DNA of 64,000 nt from Streblospio benedicti (taxonomy: Eukaryota > Annelida > Polychaeta > Spionida > Spionidae): NCBI GenBank assembly GCA_019095985.1, contig CM032664.1:54698927-54762926 (forward strand), read 5' to 3'. Shown here one piece after another: positions 1-59,178 of this stretch. Below the pieces are notes generated by a model. The model did not search any database. It was not told where the DNA came from and saw nothing but the letters and a program-made list of their open reading frames with translations. The number at the start of each line of letters is the position of its first letter. The first letter of the stretch is position 1. Position numbers and translations under genes: made by a program.

Positions 1-131
1 TTACTTTGCTCATAATGTTTTTGTTCCTGCAAAACTCATCATTATATTACGTCTACAGAATAGCAAGAGCATGTAATTAGCATATCAACTAGACAAGATT
101 TGTGACAAATGGTATGCAGCATGTGGTCGCA

Positions 132-348
132 TTTTTTTCTTCTGTTTCTGCTGCCTTATAATCGAAAAACAAAGTTCTATTTTTAGTGAAGAATCAAATT
201 TATTTAGACATGTTTCGACATCTCTAGTGTCCTTCTCAATTTAATTTAAAAAATATAGAATATTACAAACATTTTAAATTTGATTCTTCACTAAACATAG
301 GACTTTGTTTTTCGATTATAAGGCAGCAGAAACAGAAAAAAAACAAAA
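132..348. repeat. Foldback element with ~68-bp inverted arms (Penelope-type termini?)
   Basis: Two arms of about 68 bp (roughly 132-201 and 275-345) are near-perfect reverse complements separated by about 75 bp. The spacer contains a stretch reading, on the minus strand, through 'gagaaggacactagagatg' and then 'tcgaaac', a sequence type often found downstream of the endonuclease domain of Penelope-like elements. I infer an internally deleted element of which only inverted terminal repeats remain. It could equally be an unrelated foldback MITE. No target-site duplication was identified. Confidence 0.55.
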
Positions 349-780
349 ACAAAAAAAGCATATCAACTACATTCACACAATTAACTTGTCATGTTCTTGA
401 CAACCGTTAATATTTTAGCACAAAAGAGTATATGTGTGAGAATGTGGCTCTGCCCACGTTTTACACCGGACGTAAAAAAAGTCGGATCGGTCCATTAAAT
501 ATTGTAAAGGCCTGTCATACACAGTAGCGAATTCCGCCTACGTAGCTCTATGTGTAATGGCCAACTGCACTCTCTACGAGAGATCATTTTTTTCATAATA
601 TTTTATTATCTTGTATTACTATATTTGATAATTATTTTGATGATAAATCTTATGATATAATGAATATCTAATTTTTATATATTTTCATGAATCTTGGTTC
701 TTCGGAAGCAAATGGTACTAGTACAGAATAACCACTTTTTCAAGACAAATACAGAAGAATCACTATTTTATGAAACACTA
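349..780. other. AT-rich stretch with no recognised gene
   Basis: A short A-rich run follows the foldback element and then unique AT-rich sequence. No exon, RNA gene or transposon coding sequence was recognised. Confidence 0.4.
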
Positions 781-797
781 GCTGTTTATCCGGCGTT

Positions 798-1790
798 GCT
801 CGACCAAAAACGCATGGAGATCGTAAAGATCCGTGAGTGTTCAGTACGACACACGTAGGCTTTTCTAAGGACGTACAGTGGCCGCAGAAGAAGATTGGCA
901 AACTTCTTCTACGGCCACTGTCAGCGGTGGTCTGGCCGTAAGGAGGCAGTACGGCGACCATCGTGTAATCAAAACGTATTTACCCGCACGTTGTCGGCAC
1001 AAATACTGGCGCCGTGCGTTCTCCGTACCATGTCGTACGAATGCCTTACTTTAGTAATCACACAGTGCGTTAAGCGAGGGGCACATTCCACCGCAAGGTG
1101 GGTCTACAGCCAGTCTACGACCAAAAACGCATAGAAAACGTGAGGACCCGTGCGTATGCAGTACGGCAAACGTACGTGTTTTCAATGCCGTACGGTGGCC
1201 GCAGAAGAAGTTTGGCTTGTGTGCTTCTACGGCCACCCTACGTCATGGTCTGACTGTAAGGAGGCAGTGCGGAGACCTTACGTTAAACGCAGATGATTTA
1301 CCCGCACTTTGTCGGCACAGACACAGTACGGGGGCCGTGCGTTGTCTGTACCATGAACGTGCGGATCCCGTACTTTTGTAATCACACGGTGCGTAGGAAG
1401 TAAGTAATACGCGAGTACATCGCACGTTCTATGCAAGTTGAGGGCACGGCCACCTCAATAAAAACCACTCCCTGTGCCGACGTACTCGTAACGCACGGAG
1501 CCCGTGCGTATGTGCCCACAACTGTACTCTTGTCACTGCATGCTGAAAATGCCGTAGACGCCGCAGACCTCAACACGCCTTGCGGCGACCACCGCCGCAA
1601 GGTGGAATGGGCCCCTCGCTTTAAACGAGGCTACAATGAAACCATTCCCTGGGCCGACGCACTCGTAACCCACGGAGCCCGTCCGGATGTGCCCACATGC
1701 ATGCGGAAAACGTCGTGGACGCCGCAGACCTCAAGACGCCTAGCTTGCGGCGATCACGCCTGCAAGGTGAAATGTGCCCCTCGCTTAAGT
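798..1790. repeat. CpG-rich degenerate tandem array
   Basis: Two units of about 317 bp start at 801 and 1118, both opening with 'cgaccaaaaacgcat'. Each carries an internal hairpin; in unit 1 the arms are 876-893 and 903-920, 18 bp with one mismatch around a 9-nt loop. A second pair of related units of about 170-180 bp follows (about 1448-1625 and 1630-1790), sharing 'gcagacctcaa' and 'gcccgt' blocks. The region is much richer in CpG than its surroundings. Open frames on both strands are by-products of this composition. Likely the body of a DNA transposon or satellite; family not determined. Confidence 0.55.
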
Positions 1791-1949
1791 AACACTCAGC
1801 ATGCGCATGCAACTCGTTGCAACAAGCATTTTTACTACGTTCAATGCCGCTCCAATACATCCAATTTGAGAACCTGGCCAAAATCGTTGCACTGATTCGC
1901 ATATAATCGCCTATGTGTAAAGCGGGTTTTAGGCTTGCTCTAATGACAT

Positions 1950-2455
1950 TACATTTTTATTTACACCAAGTCATTGGCACACTTGTCGATAATTGATCAT
2001 TTCTCACATATTTGCATCTGCAGCACATTCAGAGGACACAATGCTATTTTCTCACCGAATTACTCCCACTCTCTTTCAACACAATGTACTGTAACGTGCA
2101 GGTACTAGGGAACTGTATGCAAATGTCTTACGATTGGCTTTGATCAGCATCCAATAGGGCGTGTTTATAAGAAATTGGGATGCGGGGAAAATTAGAGATG
2201 TGGTGAAAAAGAAAGAAAAAAAGAGTGATGCGGGATTTTAAGGAAGTGGTTTGCGGGGAAAACACCTTGAAATTAATGGGATGTAAGAAAAATGCACCAA
2301 AAAAACAGGGATGCTGGAAATAAGACCAAAATTTAGGGATGTGAGATTTCTTGAATACTTGTAACCCCCCACCCCCCACCCCCATTTACAGCAGACCCGA
2401 AGGAAATCGAATCCATTTGCTCCTGGTCACGTACATATCCACTTGGTCACAGAAA
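1950..2455 (-). mobile_element. tRNA-derived SINE, diverged copy 1
   Basis: The end near 2390-2455 contains, on the minus strand, a tRNA B-box-like 'ggattcgatttcc'. The other end (about 1965-2010) shares 'gtcattggcacacttgtcga' with the copy at 40.9-41.2 kb. The middle (about 2060-2385) is closely similar to 5220-5560. Read as a SINE with a tRNA-like head on the minus strand. Confidence 0.55.
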
Positions 2456-2469
2456 CTAGGGTTGGCAGT

Positions 2470-4100
2470 TTTTTTCCGCCCTGAAAAAATACCAATCTTC
2501 CACCATTTCTTCTGAAGTGGAAGAAATACTAAATTCACTATTTCTTTTCGAGTATAATGTGTAACTTTCTTACTAATAAGTGCCTGTAATAACAAAATAA
2601 GATTTTTAGCTCAAACTAAAGGTGTTGGCATTCTTACAATCTTGCAAATTCTCTCCAATGGTAGTAATATGTTTATTTATTGATGCATTAGCTATTAGCT
2701 ATGAATTTAGGCAATTACCTGTCCAATGTTTGTCAGTATCACTACTGTACTAAGCAAGTCCTATGAATCCCTTGTAAAATGTAATTTGACTTCAAAGAAT
2801 TCTTCCTACAACTCAATAAAAACTTGATTTGACTGTAAGGTGGCTTGATAAGGCAAATGTTAGAACTTCCTTTGATCTAATTAGTCATGTCTTTATATGC
2901 AATAAAGGCAGCCACAACTGACACACATGTAACATATTGTGCTTGTCACAATGCAGTAAGAACTTCCATGTCAGCGTATAAGAATGAACCCTCTATAGAA
3001 TGTCATTCCATGATTTTTCAAGATTCTTCTTATAGCTGCATATTTTACCATAAACACTTTTCCAAAATAAATGATGTTGGCAGATTAGAAAGGATATGGT
3101 ATGGAGATGTTTTTATACAGATTTAAGAAATGGTTTAAGCTGGGGCAAATGTAGTTAAGTGTGGTAAGAGAATCCATAAAGCCATGTAGGATGAAAACTT
3201 TGAAAACAACTGCTATGGCACAAATGAAGCTTCCGATCCTGTGGGAAATTGTTCTTCAAGTGGAGACACAAGTAAAAAATTGTTGATGATAAAAAAAAAC
3301 GAGTTGTAACCATCAGTGAGTAGACTATGGAAATATTCATAACCACTCCAAGGAATGTAATAATTCGGGACCTCCGTAAGCATATTTCACTAAATTACTT
3401 TTGTGTTTATTTCTTCCAACAGACTTTTTCAGTTATCAAACTATTTGACCAATGAAAGACTCTCATTATGTAAGACAGTTACACTAATTAAAAGGAATAT
3501 ACAAAATATTTCAATGATCAAATCATTAGGGCCGGAAACCAAACTTCCATTTCTTCCGTCGAACTTCCGTTTCTTCCAGAAAGAAACCATTTCTTCCAGT
3601 TTCTTCCTCATTTCTTCCGCCGCCCCGGTAGATTTAGCAAACTTCCGGAAGTTTACCACAGACAGAACACACTTACAGTTACACACTGACAGAAGCACAC
3701 TACAATCATATGCTTAACTGCAACTACCTATATTATGGAGAATATAACAGGAGATTTAGAAAATATCTGGTCAATTGATGATAGATATATTAATAACTCG
3801 TCAGTTAAAAATGATCATTTATTAAGTGATACAACTGCGTTAACCTAAATATAAGAATCCAAGAAATTTAGAAACTAGATTTCCATTTTATTATTCACAC
3901 GTTTGCACTTATTTTCATTTCACGTGGCCGTCTAAAACACTCGTCCGCAATTGCTATGCCTTACTCTACTTGGTAGCGGATAATCATTGCATTGAATTTA
4001 ATTCACAAGCAAATTTGGGGAAAACTCATTAGAAAATAATCAACTAGACACGACCCTGATACAAATTCAGTCACTCGCACCTAGATCTATAAGATCCTCC
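2470..4100. other. Non-coding stretch with a pyrimidine-rich cluster and a short duplicated block
   Basis: No convincing exon was found. Around 3540-3620 TTTCTTCC-type words recur about seven times on the plus strand (GGAAG on the other strand), a low-complexity purine/pyrimidine patch. The block about 3690-3811 reappears at about 5649-5783 with roughly 94% identity by eye, just after the second SINE copy. Confidence 0.45.
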
Positions 4101-4104
4101 ACAT

Positions 4105-4224
4105 CACAGTCATTGAGTCCCAATGTTTGTTTACATCTATACACACGCCCCCGACCAATCGAAGATTTGATTGGTCGGGGGCGTGTCTCTAGATGTAAAC
4201 AAACATTGGGACTCAGTGACTGTG
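4105..4224. repeat. Long hairpin (56-bp arms, 8-nt loop) upstream of the kringle exon
   Basis: Left arm 4105-4160 and right arm 4169-4224 are reverse complements with about three mismatches, separated by an 8-nt loop. The right arm ends 16 nt before the 3' splice site of the kringle exon at 4241, so the pre-mRNA could fold into a long stem next to that acceptor. The origin could be an inverted-repeat element or a snap-back replication event. Confidence 0.8.
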
Positions 4225-4240
4225 CTCCACATCCCCGCAG

Positions 4241-53225
<48,985 letters not shown>

Positions 53226-54180
53226 AAGGGTTGCAATGACAGCAAGAAGCAATTGACATTATATAAAATCCCATATTTTCTCTGCATGCATTATTGACAT
53301 TTGATCAATTTTCAGTGTACAGCAAACAACCAATTAAAAATATGTGTTTTTGTCTTCTATTTTATTGAATGGACAAAATTTACGCTTTCTATTGTCAATT
53401 ACTATATTTTCAAATTGATATATATGTTTTTCTTATAACAACATGTAGAGCATCAGTTAGTTTTGACAAATTTTATTCTCAATATATACAGTTATTCATA
53501 GTTTTGACAAATGTTTCCTATGAACATGGAGAATGGATGCAGTTAAAAAGATTCTTTTGAAGAGTTTGAAATTCTTAATAGACGCACATAGCTTGATAGA
53601 TATTTGGTATGTTACTTGTGTGTTCCATCTTTTATAAGCAAATGTAGGTTAGAAAATATTGCAATTCATTAATAGTTTATTTTACTTCAGATGTATTTCT
53701 TGTTCCAATCACTTTAATAGTGTAGCATTTTGATGTTGGTTAATGTTAACTGGATGTTGCATGTTCAGAATCAGTGTCATACACCTAAGACCAACAATAA
53801 TATTTCTTGCACATACAGTATTATTATATTGTATCTGTTAAGCTGACACTTTTATAGAAACTGAAATGAAATTTTACACAATTATATAAGATAACCAAAT
53901 GTGTGACAGGAGCACTTTAATGTATAGATTCTATGGGCATAACACAGGTGCACTCAATAAAAGAATGTAAGTTCAAAAAGTAAAAAATCTTTTCTGAGAA
54001 TTCTCAATTTTAAATAATCAAATATTTATTTAAATCACAACCACAATGATGTTACGATTTTTTTAAAATAAATAAATCACTAAATGATTATTTTGCATTG
54101 TCATAATTCCATTACCTTAAGCTCAAGTCAAATATAATTATTCACTTTCAAATTTGTATATAATGCATTCTACATGTGCC
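53226..54180 (+). other. 3' UTR of gene A and following AT-rich sequence
   Basis: An AATAAA signal lies at 53956-53961, giving a 3' UTR of about 750 nt. The first 130 bases align to the gene B 3' UTR (57398 downward) at about 75% identity by eye. Confidence 0.6.
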
Positions 54181-54800
54181 AGTGAATGTGGCTGATGCCA
54201 ATATATATATTAATCGGCAAATCTAAGCTACATTGTTCTAGGTGGTTCACAGAATGTAAACGTGTTCAAGCTTCTCTCTCCCGCACACACATTTTTAGCA
54301 AGCATATTTCTATCATGATAGACACAGCTGAAGACAGGTTTTACAACCCTAAGCTTCTATTTGACTATATAAAATGTCCCTGGCGGGACTCTAACTCACT
54401 ACCCCAGGGTTGTGAGACCAGAATGGAACCATCATCCCAAGTGGTGAGCGGTTAAAAGGTTACACACAAAGGTTACAAGGTTACACTGTAGTATCTGTAA
54501 CCCCCTGCTTACATACTTGGTCAGTTGTCATCTCAACCCAGAGGTCGTGGGTTAGAATCCCACATGAGGATGAAATTTTTTGAGAATGTCTTATTGGCAT
54601 TTTTAGTGCTTTGGAATCATAGATATGTGTTTCTCAGTGCTTGCGAATACATTTTCAAGCTTCTCTCTCACACATACATCTTTTTAGCAAGCATATTATT
54701 TCTACCAAGATGGACATAGCTGAAGACAGGTTTGCACACACTAAGCTTCGATTTGATATATGACTTGGTGTTGATTGTTGTTAATTAAGCTTTTTGATAG
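54181..54800. mobile_element. SINE-like cluster
   Basis: Two bodies (about 54250-54370 and 54650-54770) share 'caagcttctctctc', 'agcaagcatat' and 'agctgaagacaggttt'; a third copy is at 59480-59600. Next to them are tRNA-like B boxes: on the plus strand 'gtgggttagaatcccac' (54548-54564) and on the minus strand 'gagttagagtcccgcc' (about 54378-54393). Consistent with one or more tRNA-derived SINE families. Confidence 0.5.
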
Positions 54801-55610
54801 TTCCATATAGTTGAGGAAAACCTCAGATTTCAGATTTACTAGCTTGCCATCTATAAGATGCCGATAGGCTGTGTGCGAGAGTATGAAATGATAAAAGGTA
54901 AGGGAAGGTTAGTTAGGTAAAAGGCAACAGATAAAAAGATGTTGATATGGGCGGGATAAAAGCAGATTGGTGTATAGAAATTAGTATGATACACTGTGGC
55001 TCAAAGCCGCAACATTATTTTACATGTTGCAATTGTTTGACCCTGAAGAATGTCTCCGGGCAGGCTATTCCAGCAGAGACTGAAAATAGAACTGGTAATA
55101 GTTGGTACTAGCTATTATTGGGTTGAGATGTACTTTAGTGTCATTAATGTTGTTATCCATTGACTTGTCAGAGGTACTATATTTGCAGATAAAAATATTC
55201 ATACTGACACATACTTTATTCTGTGTGCAATTTGCATTTTAATCATGCATTGAACAGAATTTTTAGAATGTTGTTTAATTTAGATAGAAGAGCCTCTATA
55301 TCACATAATATGTTGTTGAACAATATTAAGAGCTTTTGATGTTAATATTAGGAAGTAAATTTTAAATTTTAAAAATAGAATTGAAAAGTGTAATAACGTT
55401 TTAGTTCAGACTGTACTTGACTGCTGGCAGTACCCAAATTCAATATTATAACTAAAATGGAAAAAAAACAACTGTACATTCTGTGATATGTTTGGGATTT
55501 TATGCATAGTTTTATTTATTTACTATTTATTTATGTATATATGTATATTTTATGTCTTTTCTATGGAATTTAATCCGAAATAAATGTTTCTATTCTATTC
55601 TATTGAAATT
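54801..55610. mobile_element. Probable LINE 3' end
   Basis: AT-rich, non-coding, ending in AATAAA and a tandem TTCTA-type tail at about 55588-55605 followed by a T run (55611-55626). Short tandem tails of this kind mark CR1/L2-type LINE 3' ends. No coding part was recognised, so only a 3' UTR may be present. Confidence 0.4.
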
Positions 55611-55924
55611 GTTTTTTTTTTTTTTTACGATTTGGAAGTAACATAAGTAGCATGTGTCATCGTTCAATTGCCTCATAGTGTACCAAAGTACATTTTAAAT
55701 AGATGTGTATATGTTATAGTTATTGTCAAATTGTTTCAATAAAAGTGCAGACATTTCAGAACTAATTCTCTTTGATTATCGAAGGCCTAATTTTGAGCCT
55801 GAAACAGAAGCTATCTGCAGGTCCTTCTTTATTATAATCCAGTTGAATAAGGACCAATAGACAGCCAGTCCATTGTAACTTATCCATTTTTTGTAGAATT
55901 TATTAATAAATTCTGTGGCATTTC

Positions 55925-57112
55925 AGGCGTGTTCTACTGTATCACTTCACCACCAATGACCTCACCTCTTCTCACTGCCTGCTTACTGCCAATCATCTTG
56001 CTCCGCCCCAGGTAGCTGCCGCCAGCTGACCACTCTCCTCTCATTCACCCTCTCACTGTCTGCCTCCTGTCAATCATCTTGCTCCGCCCCCTGCCCAGCC
56101 GCCGCCAGCTGACCACTGTCTCTCAGTCTCTGTTCCACTGTCACGCTGCAAGTCCCAAACTTTTCTATCTCCTTGGAATACAAAATATACATCAACATTC
56201 CTCGGATAAGTATTTGATACGAACAAAATCTCAGTTCCAAAACTCAGTTCAAAAAACGCTATAGCCAATCCTAACCTCGCATACAAATATCACGGACTAC
56301 ACCTCGGATAGTCAACAATGCCAAGACAGATGCGTTGTTCGAAGTGCAACCAAGCACATGCCGCCCCGGAAGAAGTGCTTGAACGTAGGCGAAAGCAACC
56401 TCCAGTCGTGGATCCCGAGGATAACAGCGTGGCCAGGATTCTCGACGCAGTATCAGCCCTGACCGACAGGATCTCACGTTTGGAGACCCAACCGTCGCCG
56501 CCTCCCCCAGAACAAGCGCCCGGCATCGTTCGCCGAGACTCGCGACCGCCTCCGGGACCTCGGGCTCCTGGATGCGACAGAAGACGAAGACGAGGAAGAT
56601 ACAGACGCGAGCGACGAAGAGGCATCGCGCAAGACGACAAAAGGTAAAAAGTCAGGCAAACTGCGAACCGCGTCTCATAAGGTGAAATATGAACTTGACT
56701 GGCCCCACTATTATGTATACCGCAGCGACGCCCCGGCCACCTACGATTCCCTCACAACTGCTGAGTTCACGTTCGGCTACCTCACCATGGTACAGCACGC
56801 CCCTGATAAGGACAAAGAGAGCATGAGGGAGCACCTCCGAGCAATAATGGAGGACGCATGCTCTTACAAGTGGGAGGCCGTCCGCTCGTACCATGCGGTC
56901 GTTATGAACCACATCGAGACGGGCCGTCTAACGTGGGCTCAGGCCACAGATGAACGCCTCCGCCGGCTTCACGTGTGGTCCAAGCCACAAGCACGCCAGC
57001 AACAGCACAAACAACCATCCGACCCCGCCACCACATGCCCAGCGTTCCAGCTTGGTACCTGTGAACATTTAGAAGCACATGACAAAGCTGCACGCCTGCA
57101 GCTATTGCTACA
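55925..57112 (+). mobile_element. Fossil of a tyrosine-recombinase-type (DIRS/Ngaro-like) retroelement, gag part only
   Basis: Plus-strand capsid-type coding remains from about 56318, with an N-terminal CxxC pair, a Pro/Arg-rich segment, and a later part with 'DWPHYYVYRSD', 'AEFTFGYLTMVQ' and a Cys/His knuckle-like end near 57040-57075. This arrangement is like the first ORF of DIRS/Ngaro-type elements. Upstream (55976-56145) a ~85-bp sequence is tandemly duplicated and may belong to the leader or terminal repeat. The copy is broken and cut off by the scaffold gap; no recombinase or reverse transcriptase is seen. It is more GC-rich than its surroundings, suggesting a fairly recent arrival. 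Family assignment is tentative. Confidence 0.5.
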
Positions 57113-57212
57113 NNNNNNNNNNNNNNNNNNNNNNNNNNNNNNNNNNNNNNNNNNNNNNNNNNNNNNNNNNNNNNNNNNNNNNNNNNNNNNNNNNNNNNNN
57201 NNNNNNNNNNNN
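57113..57212. other. 100-N scaffold gap
   Basis: The gap separates the gene A side from the gene B side. The relative orientation and distance of the two genes depend on the scaffolding here. Confidence 0.95.
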
Positions 57213-57398
57213 ATAAAGAAGTGTCATTGTTTTGACTCCTATTAAATAAGTACATGTTCTACATTCAATGACATAGAAGGCAAAACACACACAATTTAGT
57301 TGATTGTATGCTGTATAATGATAATTAAGTTAATTTCAGTAATAAATGCACAGGCAATAGGGGTTTTATCACAGTGTTAATTGTTTCTTGCGACTCTT
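57213..57398 (-). other. 3' UTR of gene B
   Basis: Follows the gene B stop codon on the minus strand and aligns with the first 130 bases of the gene A 3' UTR. No AATAAA on this strand before the gap. Confidence 0.6.
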
Positions 57399-59139
57399 TC
57401 ATGGTGTTTCCTCATTTGAAACACACGTAAGTTTCCTTTTCCTTTTCTTCTTCTTTCTGCATGGAGTTTGCTTCATGGTGCCAAGATCCATGGCAACAAT
57501 TGCTATGACGACAATGGAGATGAAGGTGATGCCCACTATGGCTCCGATAGACACATTGGTCACTTCGCGGTCAACTTTTGTGAAACCTAAACACATACGT
57601 CCACACTGTTAATGCATGTGATTCTATAACTAGTACCTCCCCTCTTAGGGAGCAATCTATAGATAATATATGCAAATCTCTATGAATTCAACTCTTCCTA
57701 CATAGAATATGTAAATACATATACACTTATACTTCTTATTATATATGTTGGGCACCTCGGATCCATCAAACTGGCATTGATTATTCAATAAATTGCCCCC
57801 TTGCTCCACTCTAAAACCTTTAGCATATTATTCAAACACCTGATGTATAAACGTAGCTTATAAGCTGTAATATTACACGGACGTTTTGTATACGTGTGAT
57901 GGGATTTGTTTCAGTAAATATCTAAATTCTCATCAATAATGACATTACACTGTGACTAAAAACAAGAATTAAACTGAAATCGAAAATGGTGCTCAAAATC
58001 ATAAGAGAATTTATGAATAGGATATGTCATTTCTGTTTGTAATTAAAAAAAATGCTGTCTTGCCGATGGCCTTGTCTTGTTTCTCGGCTTCCGTGAGATT
58101 CTCCGCTGGTACGAAAATCTTCACAACTTCCGGAACAGCATCATCTAGGAAAACAAATAAACATGGCATTTAGATTCATCATGCTACAGTTAACGATAAT
58201 AGCACATAATGATTCATGCTAGTAGAGCATATGCTTAAACGCAATCGTAGCGCACACATGAATATATATGTAGAACATAATCTCACATTCACAGAGAATA
58301 TCATCGCCTTCCCACTTCCCATTCGCTCCACACTTCTTGATCTTTTCTCCGCCCAAATACTTATACTTAGGTAGACACCTACAGTAAGAAAATATCATAT
58401 GACAGGATGACTTTGACAAACACTTCTCAAGCATGCTAGTGAATCTATAATGGTTCATTCCCCAGTATCTTTTCTAGGCCTAACTGGTTTAAAAGCCCCC
58501 TAAAAGAATGCTGCACAAAATCAGTTCCTGCCATCGCCCAGGGTGTTTGAATGGAAATTAGAACATTGGGGAGGGTTAATAAACAAAGAGGGATGCTTGA
58601 TTAAGCAGTACTACAATCACCTGTAGAAAGCTTCACTCTCTAGAGTTTGCCTCTCTGCGTATCCTGTTGCATTAACTATCAGGGGAGGTGCTCCACATGA
58701 CACAGCTGAAACAACACAATCATTATGTGTGTGAACTATGATTGCCATGATAACACAATCAAACTATAAAGTAGATTAACATGTTAACATAGTTGCATAC
58801 AAAACCAAGAAGAATAGTATGTTGGTAACTCACCCACACATTGCCCTTTGACCGGCGGTTCGTTCCACTGTCCATCTTGCACACAACGCAGAGAGAAGCT
58901 GTCGTTGATATTGTCACTGTAGCTGCTGTCATTGCTGCTACTGTTGTTGCTTTTGCTGCTAACAACCCCACCACTGGTGCTATTTGCAGCATTGGTGCCA
59001 CTGATGCTTCTGCTCATTCTGAAGCTCGCCATACGGCCGTTGTTGCTTATTTGGCTTCTTTTTCTTCTACTGCTGCTGCTGGTGAAACTTGTCCCACTGT
59101 TGTCATCATTACCATTGATGAAACTGGCGCTGCTGCTGC

Positions 59140-59178
<39 letters not shown>

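Noticed and set aside
1431-1895. 154-codon plus-strand frame and overlapping minus-strand frames
   Set aside because: They arise from the CpG-rich tandem repeat; the repeated peptides track the DNA repeat and no protein family was recognised.
3403-3717. 104-codon plus-strand frame with Phe/Ser-rich sequence
   Set aside because: Covers the TTTCTTCC low-complexity patch and part of a repeated block; no domain or splice support.
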